Positions 14,879 through 23,611 of a stretch of DNA of 44,398 nt are shown in pieces. The position numbers and the translations under genes are program-made. Location: contig DAOSWG010000011.1 of the NCBI GenBank assembly GCA_035379945.1, forward strand, positions 1-44,398, written 5' to 3'. The notes under the pieces are model-generated. The model made no database searches, was not told the origin of the DNA, and saw nothing but the letters and a program-made list of their open reading frames with translations. This DNA is from JAAYZB01 sp035379945. GTDB lineage: Bacteria; Bacillota_I; Bacilli_A; Izemoplasmatales; Hujiaoplasmataceae. Every line of letters begins with the position of its first letter. Position 1 is the first letter of the stretch.

Positions 14879-17161
14879 ATGAAACCGAAAAAATTACTTG
14901 TATGTTTAGGCGTGCTGTCAGCGATATTTTTCCTAGCTGGCTGTGGCAAAGACCCGGTGGAAATCGATTATGACGAATTTGTGGCGACGCCAACTAATCT
15001 TTCCATTAATCGTGCGGATAATGAACTGACGTGGTCGCCGGTAGAAAACGCTACCGGGTATGTTGTCTATATCGACGGCGAAGCAGAATCCACCGAAACT
15101 GTTACGTCATTCGATTTCACTTCTTATATCGGCGATGATGTAATCGTATTCCGGATCAGTGCCTTGGCTCCGATCGGTATGAAAGATTCCGGTCAAAGCG
15201 TATCAATTGCTTACAATCCGAATCCGGCAGAGGAAAGAGCGGCAATCATGTCCGTTCTTTCGAATAACGGTTATGGCGACTGGGGAACAGACGACTTCAT
15301 AGACGCATTGATCACAAAAGGTGTGACAGCCGAAGATCTGTTGGCTTTCATCAACGCGTACAAACAATACGAGGATGATGTGGAGAGCGCATCCGGCGAT
15401 CCGGTAGGGATAATGGACGCTTTCGAAGAATTCATGTCACATGTGGAGAACATCGAAGCTTTCGTCAGCGCCCTGATGTCGACGAAACTAATGATTATCA
15501 TACAAGACGAGATCGATGCAAGCCAGGAACAACTTGATTTTTACATGTCTTTATCCGAAGAAATCAGAGATCTTTTTTATGCCGAAGAGATTGAAAATCT
15601 GGAGAACAACATCATTGCGATGGAAAACGCCATGTTGGCTATTCAGGACTCGTTCGATTATACTGTTCTCAGTGTCACCGGCAGCATAGAATACCTGATG
15701 ACTGTTTTTACGGATATGGATACAGTATTGACATCTGTCACTGATATTTATCAAGAAGGGATTTCCGGTTTCGAGGATTTCAATCCAGACGAATTCATAG
15801 TGATAAAGGATGAATTGGTCGGCGTACTCAGGGACAATGAACCGAGTATGTCTGATTGCGTGCTTTTGTTCGAAACCATTAACGCCATCGGCGAAGTGTT
15901 TTCCGGAATCAATCTGCAATCAGATGATTTCGCTTCGATAACCGTTACCCAATATGCTGCAAAGATGGTGATCGGCTATCAAATCGCCATTGAATACATC
16001 GACTCTTATGATTTGGACTTTTTTACCACTTTCAAGGATCTGGGGCTGACATATGCCGAAGACCAACCGGCAATGCTCGAAGCGGAAATAGAGATTCTTT
16101 ATTTGAAACATGTCAAAGCGTTCAAGGATGACAACCAGAATCTGTTCGACCAGTATGACGAAGTTTTCACACCGGAAGAAAAACAGAGTATTTTCGGTTT
16201 CTATGTTTCATATTTGATGGAAGCGAGCAATATTTTACAAGCTTTTTCCGGTTATACCGAATATGAAAACGAAATTTCCAGTTTCCTGGAAAATTTACAG
16301 AATGTCGGATACGAAACCATGGATACCATAAGCGACATGAGCGAGCAATGTTATGATAAGATGATGAATTACTTTGTGAAGACAGACGGAGAAATACTAC
16401 GCTTGATGGCAATTGCAGACCAATTTTACGTAACATATCCTGATCATGTATATGTTTTTGGCAATTATGCGTTAGATATCACTTACAAATCCGCAGACGA
16501 ATTGTATATGGCGATTTTGGAAAATCAGATCAAAATTATCGATCACATACTGGGTTATCTCGATGCCATGACCGGAGAGATATCTGACGATGATATACCT
16601 GCGCTGGTTGATCTGATTCAAACGACGATTCCATATGATTCCATCGCCGCAATATTCGATATGGATGAGGGTGCGATGATCAAGTTTGAAACGGATATCG
16701 ACACATTGCTTACCGAACAATTGCCGAATGTGGTGGAGTTACTTGACAATCTTGGCGGATATGAAAAATTCTACAATGTGATCGGACGGCTTGCCAACCG
16801 GATATCAGGATGGGATGATTATTTCGCCAACGACACCGAGGACTACGTGCTGATTATCTATCTTTTGGATTATTACGGATCTTTCATGAATTCCGGAAAC
16901 CAGGATTTGGTGAACGAAATAAAGACAGGCATATTCAAGACAATGAAAGAACCTGAAATCATCGATATGCTTTCATCGTATGTCTACGGATTGGACGAAG
17001 GAGACATCAATGAATTGGAAAACAACTTCGATCTGGCGTTTGCCTTTTCCCTGAGCGAGGCTGATGTTATTTCCAGACTTGACAAAAACAATCTGACAGT
17101 AGCAGATAAGGCAAGGATAGACAGATATTTCGATACCATAAAGGATTATTTCATATCTTAG
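14879..17161 (+). CDS. Large lipoprotein with Fn3-like domain (760 aa)
   Basis: ATG after AAGGAGG. Type II signal peptide: MKPKK, hydrophobic core, lipobox LAGC with the lipidated Cys at residue 22, so it is anchored on the outer face of the membrane. Residues about 38-112 look like a fibronectin type III fold (LTWSPVENATGYVVYIDGEA). The remaining 640 residues are acidic, mostly helical and unlike anything I recognise; repeated short elements such as DDFIDALITKGV and DDIPALVDLIQTT suggest a helical array. It is the last gene of the ABC operon and ends at a bidirectional terminator. It may be a surface ligand-binding partner of the exporter; that is inference. Confidence 0.8.
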   Translation: MKPKKLLVCLGVLSAIFFLAGCGKDPVEIDYDEFVATPTNLSINRADNELTWSPVENATGYVVYIDGEAESTETVTSFDFTSYIGDDVIVFRISALAPIGMKDSGQSVSIAYNPNPAEERAAIMSVLSNNGYGDWGTDDFIDALITKGVTAEDLLAFINAYKQYEDDVESASGDPVGIMDAFEEFMSHVENIEAFVSALMSTKLMIIIQDEIDASQEQLDFYMSLSEEIRDLFYAEEIENLENNIIAMENAMLAIQDSFDYTVLSVTGSIEYLMTVFTDMDTVLTSVTDIYQEGISGFEDFNPDEFIVIKDELVGVLRDNEPSMSDCVLLFETINAIGEVFSGINLQSDDFASITVTQYAAKMVIGYQIAIEYIDSYDLDFFTTFKDLGLTYAEDQPAMLEAEIEILYLKHVKAFKDDNQNLFDQYDEVFTPEEKQSIFGFYVSYLMEASNILQAFSGYTEYENEISSFLENLQNVGYETMDTISDMSEQCYDKMMNYFVKTDGEILRLMAIADQFYVTYPDHVYVFGNYALDITYKSADELYMAILENQIKIIDHILGYLDAMTGEISDDDIPALVDLIQTTIPYDSIAAIFDMDEGAMIKFETDIDTLLTEQLPNVVELLDNLGGYEKFYNVIGRLANRISGWDDYFANDTEDYVLIIYLLDYYGSFMNSGNQDLVNEIKTGIFKTMKEPEIIDMLSSYVYGLDEGDINELENNFDLAFAFSLSEADVISRLDKNNLTVADKARIDRYFDTIKDYFIS

Positions 17162-17178
17162 CGACGAACAAAATAAAA

Positions 17179-17214
17179 AGCCGTACGGGGAGCACCCGCA
17201 CGGCTCTTTTTTTT
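17179..17214. terminator. Bidirectional terminator between convergent genes
   Basis: AGCCGTACGGG (17179-17189) pairs with CCCGCACGGCT (17195-17205) with one mismatch. T-run on the right and A-run on the left, so it can serve both the lipoprotein operon and the minus-strand gene. Confidence 0.85.
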
Positions 17215-17217
17215 TAA

Positions 17218-18090
17218 TTAGATATCGACCCCGAGCAACAGTTTAACCAAAATTCCGATTCCGAATGATATTGCGGAAACGCCGATGCTGATGATTGCCA
17301 TTTGTCCGAACCTTTTTCCGAACGGAAGATCCTTGGCCACCGATACATAATAGTTGAAAAAGAAAATCACGAATACGACCACCCCGAGCATGACACCGAG
17401 TGCGATGTAAGGATCGGATAAAAGAAGATAGGGAAGAATGAGCAAGGTGACGGTGATGACATATGCCACCCCGGTATAAAGAGACGATTTGAGAGCTTTG
17501 GGATTGTTGTCGGCCCGTTCGCTCAGATATTCGCTGGCCGCCATCGACAAACTGGCGGCGATGCCGGTTATCAAGCCGGATAGGCTGATCAGTCTGGTGT
17601 TAGCCAAGGCGAATGTCAATCCCGCCAGAGTTCCGGATATTTCTACCAAAGCATCATTCAGCCCGAGAACCATGGAACCGACATAACTGAGCCTTTCTTC
17701 GTCGAGCATGCCGATCAGTTCTTTCTCGTGATCTTCCTCATCCTGAGATATAGCTATGGCTTCCTGGACGTATTTGGCGATTTCGTGGTAATCGGTCTTC
17801 GCCTTGTCCTCGCGTTTCTCCATTGTTTTGAGAGCGAAAGTGTATCCGAAGATCGCTGTCAATATCCGGTAGTAAAGTATCAGGCCCTTTTTCGGCTTGG
17901 CCGCCCTACCTAAATATTGGGACCAGATGTCGGAATGGTGCTTTTCCTGGGAAGCTATTTTCAAAAGAATTTTGCGGTTGCCGGCGTCTTTTGTCCGTTT
18001 GGCAATATGTGTGTATACGTAATATTCGGTTATCTCTCCCCGTTGCAAAGATTTGATTTGCGACAGTATTTCTTCCGGTATGTCTTGCAT
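17218..18090 (-). CDS. Ferritin-like domain fused to VIT1/CCC1 transporter (MbfA-like)
   Basis: The start is taken as the ATG at 18090 (MQDIPEEIL), preceded by AAGGGTGAT; the frame also opens 17 codons earlier without a better site. The 290-aa product has an N-terminal rubrerythrin/ferritin-like domain of about 120 residues with metal-ligand motifs RGEITEYY, SQEKHHSD and DEEDHEKEL. A VIT1/CCC1-type membrane domain follows (GLNDALVEISGTLAGLTFAL, SMAASEYLSERAD, then three more helices). Family knowledge: the same fusion in MbfA exports iron under peroxide or iron stress. Here it is likely to export Fe2+ or Mn2+ from the cytoplasm. It stands as a single minus-strand gene. Confidence 0.88.
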   Translation of the reverse strand: MQDIPEEILSQIKSLQRGEITEYYVYTHIAKRTKDAGNRKILLKIASQEKHHSDIWSQYLGRAAKPKKGLILYYRILTAIFGYTFALKTMEKREDKAKTDYHEIAKYVQEAIAISQDEEDHEKELIGMLDEERLSYVGSMVLGLNDALVEISGTLAGLTFALANTRLISLSGLITGIAASLSMAASEYLSERADNNPKALKSSLYTGVAYVITVTLLILPYLLLSDPYIALGVMLGVVVFVIFFFNYYVSVAKDLPFGKRFGQMAIISIGVSAISFGIGILVKLLLGVDI

Positions 18091-18366
18091 GATATCACCC
18101 TTGCTTTCGATTGGTAATAATTTTACCACAAATCCAGACATAAATCCATTATGAGGCGGTTTATTATAACTGATTTTCCGTCATCGGCGATGTCTGAGAG
18201 TTTTACAAAAACATAATGAAAAATTTTTTTAATGTGATATAATCAAAAATACAGATGAAAAAATACATTGTGAAAGCAAACGAGATTGGGGGCGCATTTT
18301 ATTTTCGCCCGGTACTACAAACTCGACGCCATATGAAACGATAACTCCAAGGAGGATACAGAATTC

Positions 18367-19749
18367 ATGGAACAGTGGGACATCATCATTTATTTCATTT
18401 TGATCGGCGTGCTTTTGTTTGTTGGAAAGATTCTCAAGACCAAATTACCTTTCCTGAATCGCATTGTTTTGCCGACGGCTTTACTCGGCGGTCTCATCGG
18501 CCTGTTGTTATCAAGCGTCGTGATTCCCGGATCATATACAATTGATACGGAAGTCATGGGGCCAATCGTTTATCATGCTTTGGCTTTGGGCTTCATCGCT
18601 TTGACGCTTAAACAGGAAAAAAGCAAAAACAAACGCAAAGTATGGTCAACCGGAATGGTCATCACCAGCACCTATGCTTTGTAGGGTTTCATCGGGATTC
18701 TCCTGGTATTGCTTTTCTTCTCCGATAAATTCGTCGGAGCGGGAATGTTATTGCCTCTCGGATTCGGGCAAGGCCCCGGTCTGGCATACAGTTTTGGAAA
18801 CATGTGGAGCGAGCTGCTTGGCAACCAGGGAGCATCTCTTGGTATGTCCTATGCGTTTTTAGGCTTTGTGTTCGGCGGCACGGTCGGGGTTCTTTGCATC
18901 AATATCCTTTCTCGTAAAAAGGGCGTGCAAAAGCCAACGCAATACGAAGATGTTTCGCTTTACAAAACGACTATCGAAGTCGATACCATCAAAGAAGTCA
19001 GCGTACTTGACGGCCTTACCGTCCAGGTGGTCATCATATCGGTGATATACGGCTTGGTGTGGGGTACATTGTATCTTGTCAAGGCGCCTTTAATGTCGCT
19101 AAATACCGAAACCAGCAATATCGGAAGCACTATTTTCGGACTGATGGAGGGATTTAACTTCATCATCGGTATCGGCTATGCCTTGCTTTACAAAATAATT
19201 CTTAACAAGCTTCGGAAGAAAAACAAAACTTTGAACTTCATGGTCAACGATTATGTGGTTTCGAACATTGCTTCGCTTTGTTTCAACTACATGATTGCCG
19301 GCGCTGTGCTGGCGATCACCGCGGATTTTTTGAAAGACTATGGAATCTTACTCGCTGTCGTTTCGGCAGTCGGAGGCGTTGCCACTCTCTTTTATCTTAG
19401 ATTCATCACTTACAGGGTTTATCCAAATTACAAGGCGGAATATTTTGTCGGCTTGTTCGGAATGCTATGCGGCGTCGCATCGACCGGTATCGCTTTGCTT
19501 AAGGGGCTTGACCGCGATCTCGAATCTCCGGTAGCCGAAGAAATGGTTCTTGGTTCCGGAACCGCCATCACCATGGCGCTCCCGCTGTTCGCGGTACTGA
19601 TATTGCCCTCGCTTGGGTATGATAAATTTGGGAACCCGACAGCCAATTTGTCCTTGTATAATAATATTGCCCTATTTGGATGTCTTGCGTTTGTTTTGGT
19701 AATGGTGGGAATTCTCTTGTTCCGTTCAAGAAAAAAAGTTACTCAGTAA
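18367..19749 (+). pseudogene. GltS-like sodium/glutamate symporter gene broken by in-frame TAG
   Basis: ATG 18367 after AAGGAGG. The frame reads MEQWDIIIYFILIGVLLFVG and onward to ITSTYAL, hits TAG at 18682-18684 (codon 106) and continues in the same frame with GFIGILLVLLFFSDKFVGAG to TAA 19749. Joined, it makes about 460 aa with ten or so membrane helices and the sequence GFGQGPGLAYSFGNMW typical of the GltS/ESS family of sodium-coupled glutamate carriers. The stop falls inside a membrane helix, and a C-to-T change in CAG would explain it. Apart from the stop nothing is decayed, so the lesion is recent, a read error, or read through. TAG ends other genes here. Confidence 0.85.
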
Positions 19750-19760
19750 ATCAATTTGAT

Positions 19761-19788
19761 GATGCCGTGATTTTTACGGCATCTTTTT
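19761..19788 (+). terminator. Terminator after the symporter gene
   Basis: GATGCCGT (19761-19768) pairs with ACGGCATC (19776-19783), followed by five T. Confidence 0.88.
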
Positions 19789-19797
19789 GATTTCATA

Positions 19798-19826
19798 TGG
19801 TGTAAACGAACGGAAAAATGTATAAT
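19798..19826 (+). promoter_or_regulatory. Probable promoter of the DUF2804 gene
   Basis: TATAAT at 19821-19826 with a weak TGGTGT 17 bp upstream; the gene start is 30 bp downstream. Confidence 0.45.
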
Positions 19827-19855
19827 ATACATGAACAGAAGGAGGTTGGATATTC

Positions 19856-20875
19856 ATGCAATATCGCATTACTGAAAAAGGCAATTTGCTCAATGAAAAA
19901 GGAAGACTGGCGACATCCGGGTACGCTACCAGCCTTTTGCTACATTACGACCGGAATGAAATTGCCGCTTCACCCTGGCGGATCAAAGAATGGGATTACT
20001 ATGCCGTTCTTACAGCCAAATACGGAGTCGCATTCGTTGTTTCCGATCTGGGATATACCGCGATGGTTTCCGCCGTTTTCTTTGATTTCGTCAAAAAGAC
20101 CCAAAAATCCATGACTAAACTTTTCTGGTTCACATTCGGGAAAATGGGACTGCCTTCATCATCGGAAAAAGGCAATGTAAGTTGTCACCAACAAGGATAT
20201 GATTTCGATTTCATCCGCAATCAAGATGAAAGACTGATCAAGGTGACAATCAAGGATTTCTATCCGGGAAAGGATTTGCGAGCAGATCTCACCCTGAAAG
20301 ACATGAAGGATGAAACCATGGTCATCGCCACTCCTTGGCAGGAAAAACCAAAAGCTTTCTATTATAATCAAAAGATCAACTGTATCCCAGCGTACGGCAG
20401 CGTTTTGATCGGCGAAGAGTCCTATGCATTCAAAGAAGGAGAGGCATACGGAGTACTCGACTGGGGAAGAGGCGTCTGGACATACAAGAACACATGGTAC
20501 TGGAGCAACCTTTCCGGAATAGTTGATGGTCATCGGGTCGGTTTCAACATCGGGTATGGTTTCGGAGACACATCCAAGGCTACGGAAAACATGCTGTTCT
20601 ATGACGGCGTCAGCCATAAACTTGACCAGGTCACTTTTGAAATTCAGGAACCGGATTTCCTGAAACCATGGAAATTCACCGACAACGAAGGAAGATTGTC
20701 CCTGACAATGGAGCCGCTTGTCGACAGGCAGGACCACACCAACATGATCATCATCAAGAACATGGGACACCAAGTCTTTGGAAAATTCACCGGATTTATC
20801 GTCCTTGACGACGGAAAAAGAATCGAGCTCAAGGATATGATAGGATTTGCGGAAAAAATAACGAATCACTATTGA
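19856..20875 (+). CDS. DUF2804 domain protein
   Basis: 339 aa, ATG after AAGGAGGT. Soluble protein rich in aromatic residues; the hallmark segments GVLDWGRGVWTYKNTWYWSN, VGFNIGYGFGDTSKATENML and the following FYDGVSHKLDQV identify DUF2804. The family is beta-rich and of unknown biochemical role; members are spread through Firmicutes and actinobacteria. No signal peptide. A DUF1292-like gene follows 10 bp later and is likely co-transcribed, but the pair gives no clear functional clue. Confidence 0.85.
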   Translation: MQYRITEKGNLLNEKGRLATSGYATSLLLHYDRNEIAASPWRIKEWDYYAVLTAKYGVAFVVSDLGYTAMVSAVFFDFVKKTQKSMTKLFWFTFGKMGLPSSSEKGNVSCHQQGYDFDFIRNQDERLIKVTIKDFYPGKDLRADLTLKDMKDETMVIATPWQEKPKAFYYNQKINCIPAYGSVLIGEESYAFKEGEAYGVLDWGRGVWTYKNTWYWSNLSGIVDGHRVGFNIGYGFGDTSKATENMLFYDGVSHKLDQVTFEIQEPDFLKPWKFTDNEGRLSLTMEPLVDRQDHTNMIIIKNMGHQVFGKFTGFIVLDDGKRIELKDMIGFAEKITNHY

Positions 20876-20885
20876 GAGGTAAAAA

Positions 20886-21194
20886 ATGACAAACAAAGAA
20901 TTGTATGATCTTCTAACGGGCGACGGGTTCTGCACGATCGAACTGGATGGTGACGACAACAGAAAATACGAAATGGAACAAATCGGCTTGTTGCCGATGC
21001 ACGGTGTGACATATGCCATCATGAACATCTTAAAAGTCGACGATACGCCGGTGGATAAAAACGATGCAGGCGTGGTTTTGTTCGAACTGGATTTCGATGA
21101 CGAAACGGAAGAGTATTTTGTCGCCACCGTGGAAGAAGACGATGTGTTTGAAGAAGTAATGACGGAATTCGAGAAAATTCCGCCGACTGATTAA
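20886..21194 (+). CDS. DUF1292-like acidic protein
   Basis: 102 aa, ATG after GAGAGGT. Very acidic (FELDFDDETEEYFVATVEED, then DVFEEVMTEFEKI). The layout of a short beta-rich start, a Tyr-Ala core and a C-terminal acidic helix ending in EEVMTEFE recalls DUF1292 (YrzB-like) proteins, which often lie near the Holliday junction resolvase gene. No such neighbour is present, and the assignment is by general pattern only. Confidence 0.6.
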   Translation: MTNKELYDLLTGDGFCTIELDGDDNRKYEMEQIGLLPMHGVTYAIMNILKVDDTPVDKNDAGVVLFELDFDDETEEYFVATVEEDDVFEEVMTEFEKIPPTD

Positions 21195-21223
21195 TAAAGC
21201 AAAACGATATCTTTTTTATTTGG

Positions 21224-21239
21224 AATATGATATCATATT
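21224..21239. promoter_or_regulatory. 16-bp perfect palindrome before superoxide reductase
   Basis: AATATGATATCATATT equals its own reverse complement. It lies 39 bp before the start codon, overlapping sequence that could serve as a -10 box, so a repressor bound there would block transcription. The regulator is unknown; it does not match the classical PerR or Fur box closely. Confidence 0.45.
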
Positions 21240-21277
21240 GTCAAGAAAAAGCAAAAAAATTGAGAGGAGTGCTGTAA

Positions 21278-21655
21278 ATGAATATCTATTACTGCAAGCA
21301 CTGCAAACGAATTTGTTATACTTACCCGGTCGATAGCACCTTGGTTTGTTGCGGAGACGAGATGACGCTTCTCCAGCCAAAGACAAGCGATGTCGGAAAT
21401 GAAAAACACCTGCCGGTGGTGGAAAGAATCCCAAATGACATGATCAAGGTTACGATCGGAAGCGTACTGCATCCAATGTTGCCGGAGCATTTCATCCAAT
21501 GGATCTTCATCGCCCAGGATGACTCTTACCAAATCAAAACATTCAAACCCGGAGACACGCCGGTGGCAACGTTCCACATCAATCCGGACCAGGACATCAA
21601 GGTTTATGAGTTTTGCAATCTCCACGGTCTGTGGATGACGGAAGTAAAAAAATAA
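21278..21655 (+). CDS. dfx: Desulfoferrodoxin-type superoxide reductase
   Basis: 125 aa, ATG after GAGAGGAG. It reduces superoxide to hydrogen peroxide without making oxygen, a defence of anaerobes, in the cytoplasm with rubredoxin-like donors. The N-terminal desulforedoxin centre is seen as YCKHCKR and VCCGDEM (four Cys for an Fe(Cys)4 site). The catalytic Fe(His)4Cys centre is seen as GNEKHLPVVE (with the conserved Glu-Lys), HPMLPEHFIQWI and CNLHGLW. All ligands are present, so this is a full two-iron enzyme of normal size. It is monocistronic, with a palindrome upstream and a terminator downstream. Confidence 0.94.
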   Translation: MNIYYCKHCKRICYTYPVDSTLVCCGDEMTLLQPKTSDVGNEKHLPVVERIPNDMIKVTIGSVLHPMLPEHFIQWIFIAQDDSYQIKTFKPGDTPVATFHINPDQDIKVYEFCNLHGLWMTEVKK

Positions 21656-21673
21656 CAATCAATAGCAGGAAAT

Positions 21674-21698
21674 GCCGGTTTGTAAAAACCGGCTTTTT
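21674..21698 (+). terminator. Terminator after superoxide reductase
   Basis: GCCGGTTT (21674-21681) pairs with AAACCGGC (21686-21693) around a four-base loop, then five T. Confidence 0.9.
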
Positions 21699-21708
21699 CT
21701 TTACCCAG

Positions 21709-21737
21709 TTGTAAAAAAATATTCCTTAGTGTAAAAT
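21709..21737 (+). promoter_or_regulatory. Promoter of the uppP pair
   Basis: TTGTAA (21709-21714), 17-bp spacer, TAAAAT (21732-21737). Transcription would begin near 21744, which excludes the TTG at 21737 as a start codon and supports ATG 21761. Confidence 0.55.
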
Positions 21738-21760
21738 TGCTACATAAGGAGTTGAGAGTG

Positions 21761-22600
21761 ATGGATATCCTGGAATTGCTGAAATACTTGCTGCTTGGAT
21801 TGATCCAGGGATTGGCCGAAGTTTTGCCGGTTTCTTCAACCGGGCAGGTCGAACTGGTCAGAAGCCTTATCGGTGTCGATGTGGAAAAAGAATTGCTTTT
21901 TCTCATTTTGTTAAACACCGGGTCTTTCATCGTGCTTCTTTTTGCTTTCAGAAGACAGATAGGCGTTCTGATCCGCGATTTTTTTCGTTATATTTTCTCC
22001 GGTAAATCCCATCCCGAGAGCAAGCCGGGGTTTGTATACTGCATCAAGCTTATCTTAGCCACGCTCCCGGCCGCGGTCGTCGGGTTGTTTTTTCGTCACA
22101 AAATCGATGGTTTTTTATTGAATTATGGGACTTTGTTTTCCGGAATCGGGCTATTGGTAACCGGAACAGTTTTGCTTTATGTGGGATTTGGTGATTACCG
22201 TCACCAAAACGGGAAAATCGGTTGGCTCGACTCGGTTTTGATCGGTGCCGGACAGGCTTTGGCGTTGATACCGGGAATCTCCCGTTCCGGGATGACCACT
22301 TCAATTGCCCTAAAAAGGGGAGTAGACATCGATTCTGCTCTTGATTTTTCTTTTCTTATGTATCTTCCCGTATCGTTTGGCGGACTTGTGCTCCTTTTGT
22401 TAGAAGCGTCCGGAAGCGGATTCTCGGTTCCTTCCCCATCTCATTATGTTTATTATGCCGTTGCTTTTTTGGGAGCGGCTGGATTCACTTATCTTGCTTT
22501 TAGGATTATTTACAATGTTTTTCGTTCCGGAAAGCTGAAATATTTCGGATATTTCTGTCTTGCGACCGGAATTCTTTCTTTGATTGTTTATGCATTTTAG
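21761..22600 (+). CDS. UppP/BacA-family protein, copy 1, catalytic His replaced
   Basis: 279-aa polytopic membrane protein, ATG 21761 nine bases after AAGGAG. The family removes a phosphate from undecaprenyl diphosphate to recycle the lipid carrier for envelope glycans. The first signature reads GLIQGLAEVLPVSSTGQVEL: the Q/E-xxx-E pair is kept, but the His that normally follows SSTG is Gln (residue 29). The second signature PGISRSGMTTS is intact. Because that His matters for activity in E. coli BacA, this copy may be inactive, altered in substrate, or partnered with copy 2, which begins 46 bp downstream and has the His. Confidence 0.88.
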   Translation: MDILELLKYLLLGLIQGLAEVLPVSSTGQVELVRSLIGVDVEKELLFLILLNTGSFIVLLFAFRRQIGVLIRDFFRYIFSGKSHPESKPGFVYCIKLILATLPAAVVGLFFRHKIDGFLLNYGTLFSGIGLLVTGTVLLYVGFGDYRHQNGKIGWLDSVLIGAGQALALIPGISRSGMTTSIALKRGVDIDSALDFSFLMYLPVSFGGLVLLLLEASGSGFSVPSPSHYVYYAVAFLGAAGFTYLAFRIIYNVFRSGKLKYFGYFCLATGILSLIVYAF

Positions 22601-22646
22601 CTGACGGGAAAACGAGCGAAAATAATAGGCAAAGGCGGTTTAACGA

Positions 22647-23510
22647 ATGTCTATAGTGGAACTCATTAAATACATATTCTTAGGACTTATCCAGGGATTT
22701 ACGGAGGTATTGCCGATATCTTCAACCGGGCACGTCGCCTTATTTCAGATCATCCTAAACATCGATACCGATTCGGGTCTCGTTTTTATGGCAATCGTCA
22801 ATTTCGGTTCCTTGTTGGCGGTGGTCTGGCATTTCCGATTATATATCGGTCGCTTGATCAAAAACTTTTTTGTATTCATGTTCGATAAGGAAAGCAGAAA
22901 CGAAACTCGAGACGACTTTCTGTATGCCATTAAAATCATCATTGGCGTTATTCCGGCCGCTTTTGCCGGTTTGTTCCTCACAGGTTATGTCAACGAAATA
23001 TACAAGCGATATTCTTTATTGCTTGTTGGTATCGGATTGCTTGTCACATCCACATTTCTTTTCATTGTCAGGAAAGGCCCGGAACGCCACGTCAAGCAAA
23101 CATTGACCTTCAAGGATGCGACGATCATTGGATTGCTTCAGCCGTTTTCAATCGTTCCCGGTTTGTCCAGAAGCGGCATAACCGTCTCGGGCGGATTGTT
23201 GAGAAAGGCATCGATGGATACGTCGCTTTCTTTTTCTTTCATGCTCTATATTCCTTTGTCGATCGGGTTTGCTTGTCAGTCGGTGTATTACATGATAGTG
23301 CAACCGACCGGACACAATTTAGGCTTTGATCCATCGGATTTATATCAATATATATATTATGGTGCCGCTTTTCTCGCCAGCTTGGCCGCAACCAGGATCG
23401 GACTCAAATACATTTTCAAATGGTTCCGAAACGGCAAATTGGTGATTTTTGCATACTATACCCTTTTCCTTGGCATGATTGCCCTGGTGGCGGGAGCGGT
23501 GATCCTTTAA
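22647..23510 (+). CDS. uppP: Undecaprenyl-diphosphatase (UppP/BacA), copy 2
   Basis: 287-aa membrane protein of the same family with the full first signature GLIQGFTEVLPISSTGHVAL (His 29 present) and second signature VPGLSRSGITVSG. It should dephosphorylate undecaprenyl diphosphate at the membrane, feeding lipid carrier to peptidoglycan or polysaccharide export and giving bacitracin tolerance. The ATG has only a modest AAAGGCGG site, so expression may depend on copy 1. The pair stands directly before the polysaccharide control genes, which fits a role in lipid-linked glycan turnover. Confidence 0.93.
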   Translation: MSIVELIKYIFLGLIQGFTEVLPISSTGHVALFQIILNIDTDSGLVFMAIVNFGSLLAVVWHFRLYIGRLIKNFFVFMFDKESRNETRDDFLYAIKIIIGVIPAAFAGLFLTGYVNEIYKRYSLLLVGIGLLVTSTFLFIVRKGPERHVKQTLTFKDATIIGLLQPFSIVPGLSRSGITVSGGLLRKASMDTSLSFSFMLYIPLSIGFACQSVYYMIVQPTGHNLGFDPSDLYQYIYYGAAFLASLAATRIGLKYIFKWFRNGKLVIFAYYTLFLGMIALVAGAVIL

Positions 23511-23529
23511 GGACAAATTTCCGACCCGA

Positions 23530-23558
23530 TTGAATTATCATCGTCGATGATGTAGAAT
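23530..23558 (+). promoter_or_regulatory. Promoter of the polysaccharide control operon
   Basis: TTGAAT (23530-23535), 17-bp spacer, TAGAAT (23553-23558). The spacer holds the small inverted repeat ATCATCGTCGATGAT. The gene start is 54 bp downstream of the -10. Confidence 0.55.
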
Positions 23559-23611
23559 TTAATTATGCTTGATGAAATGACCGAACTCATTTTCGAATAG
23601 GAGAGAATCTT

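Noticed and set aside
18682..18684. Genome-wide UAG recoding (for example pyrrolysine) as the explanation of the symporter stop
   Set aside because: UAG is the natural end of several intact genes in the window (ends at 17161, 22600, 28218 and 34847), so general reassignment is unlikely; kept only as a local read-through possibility.
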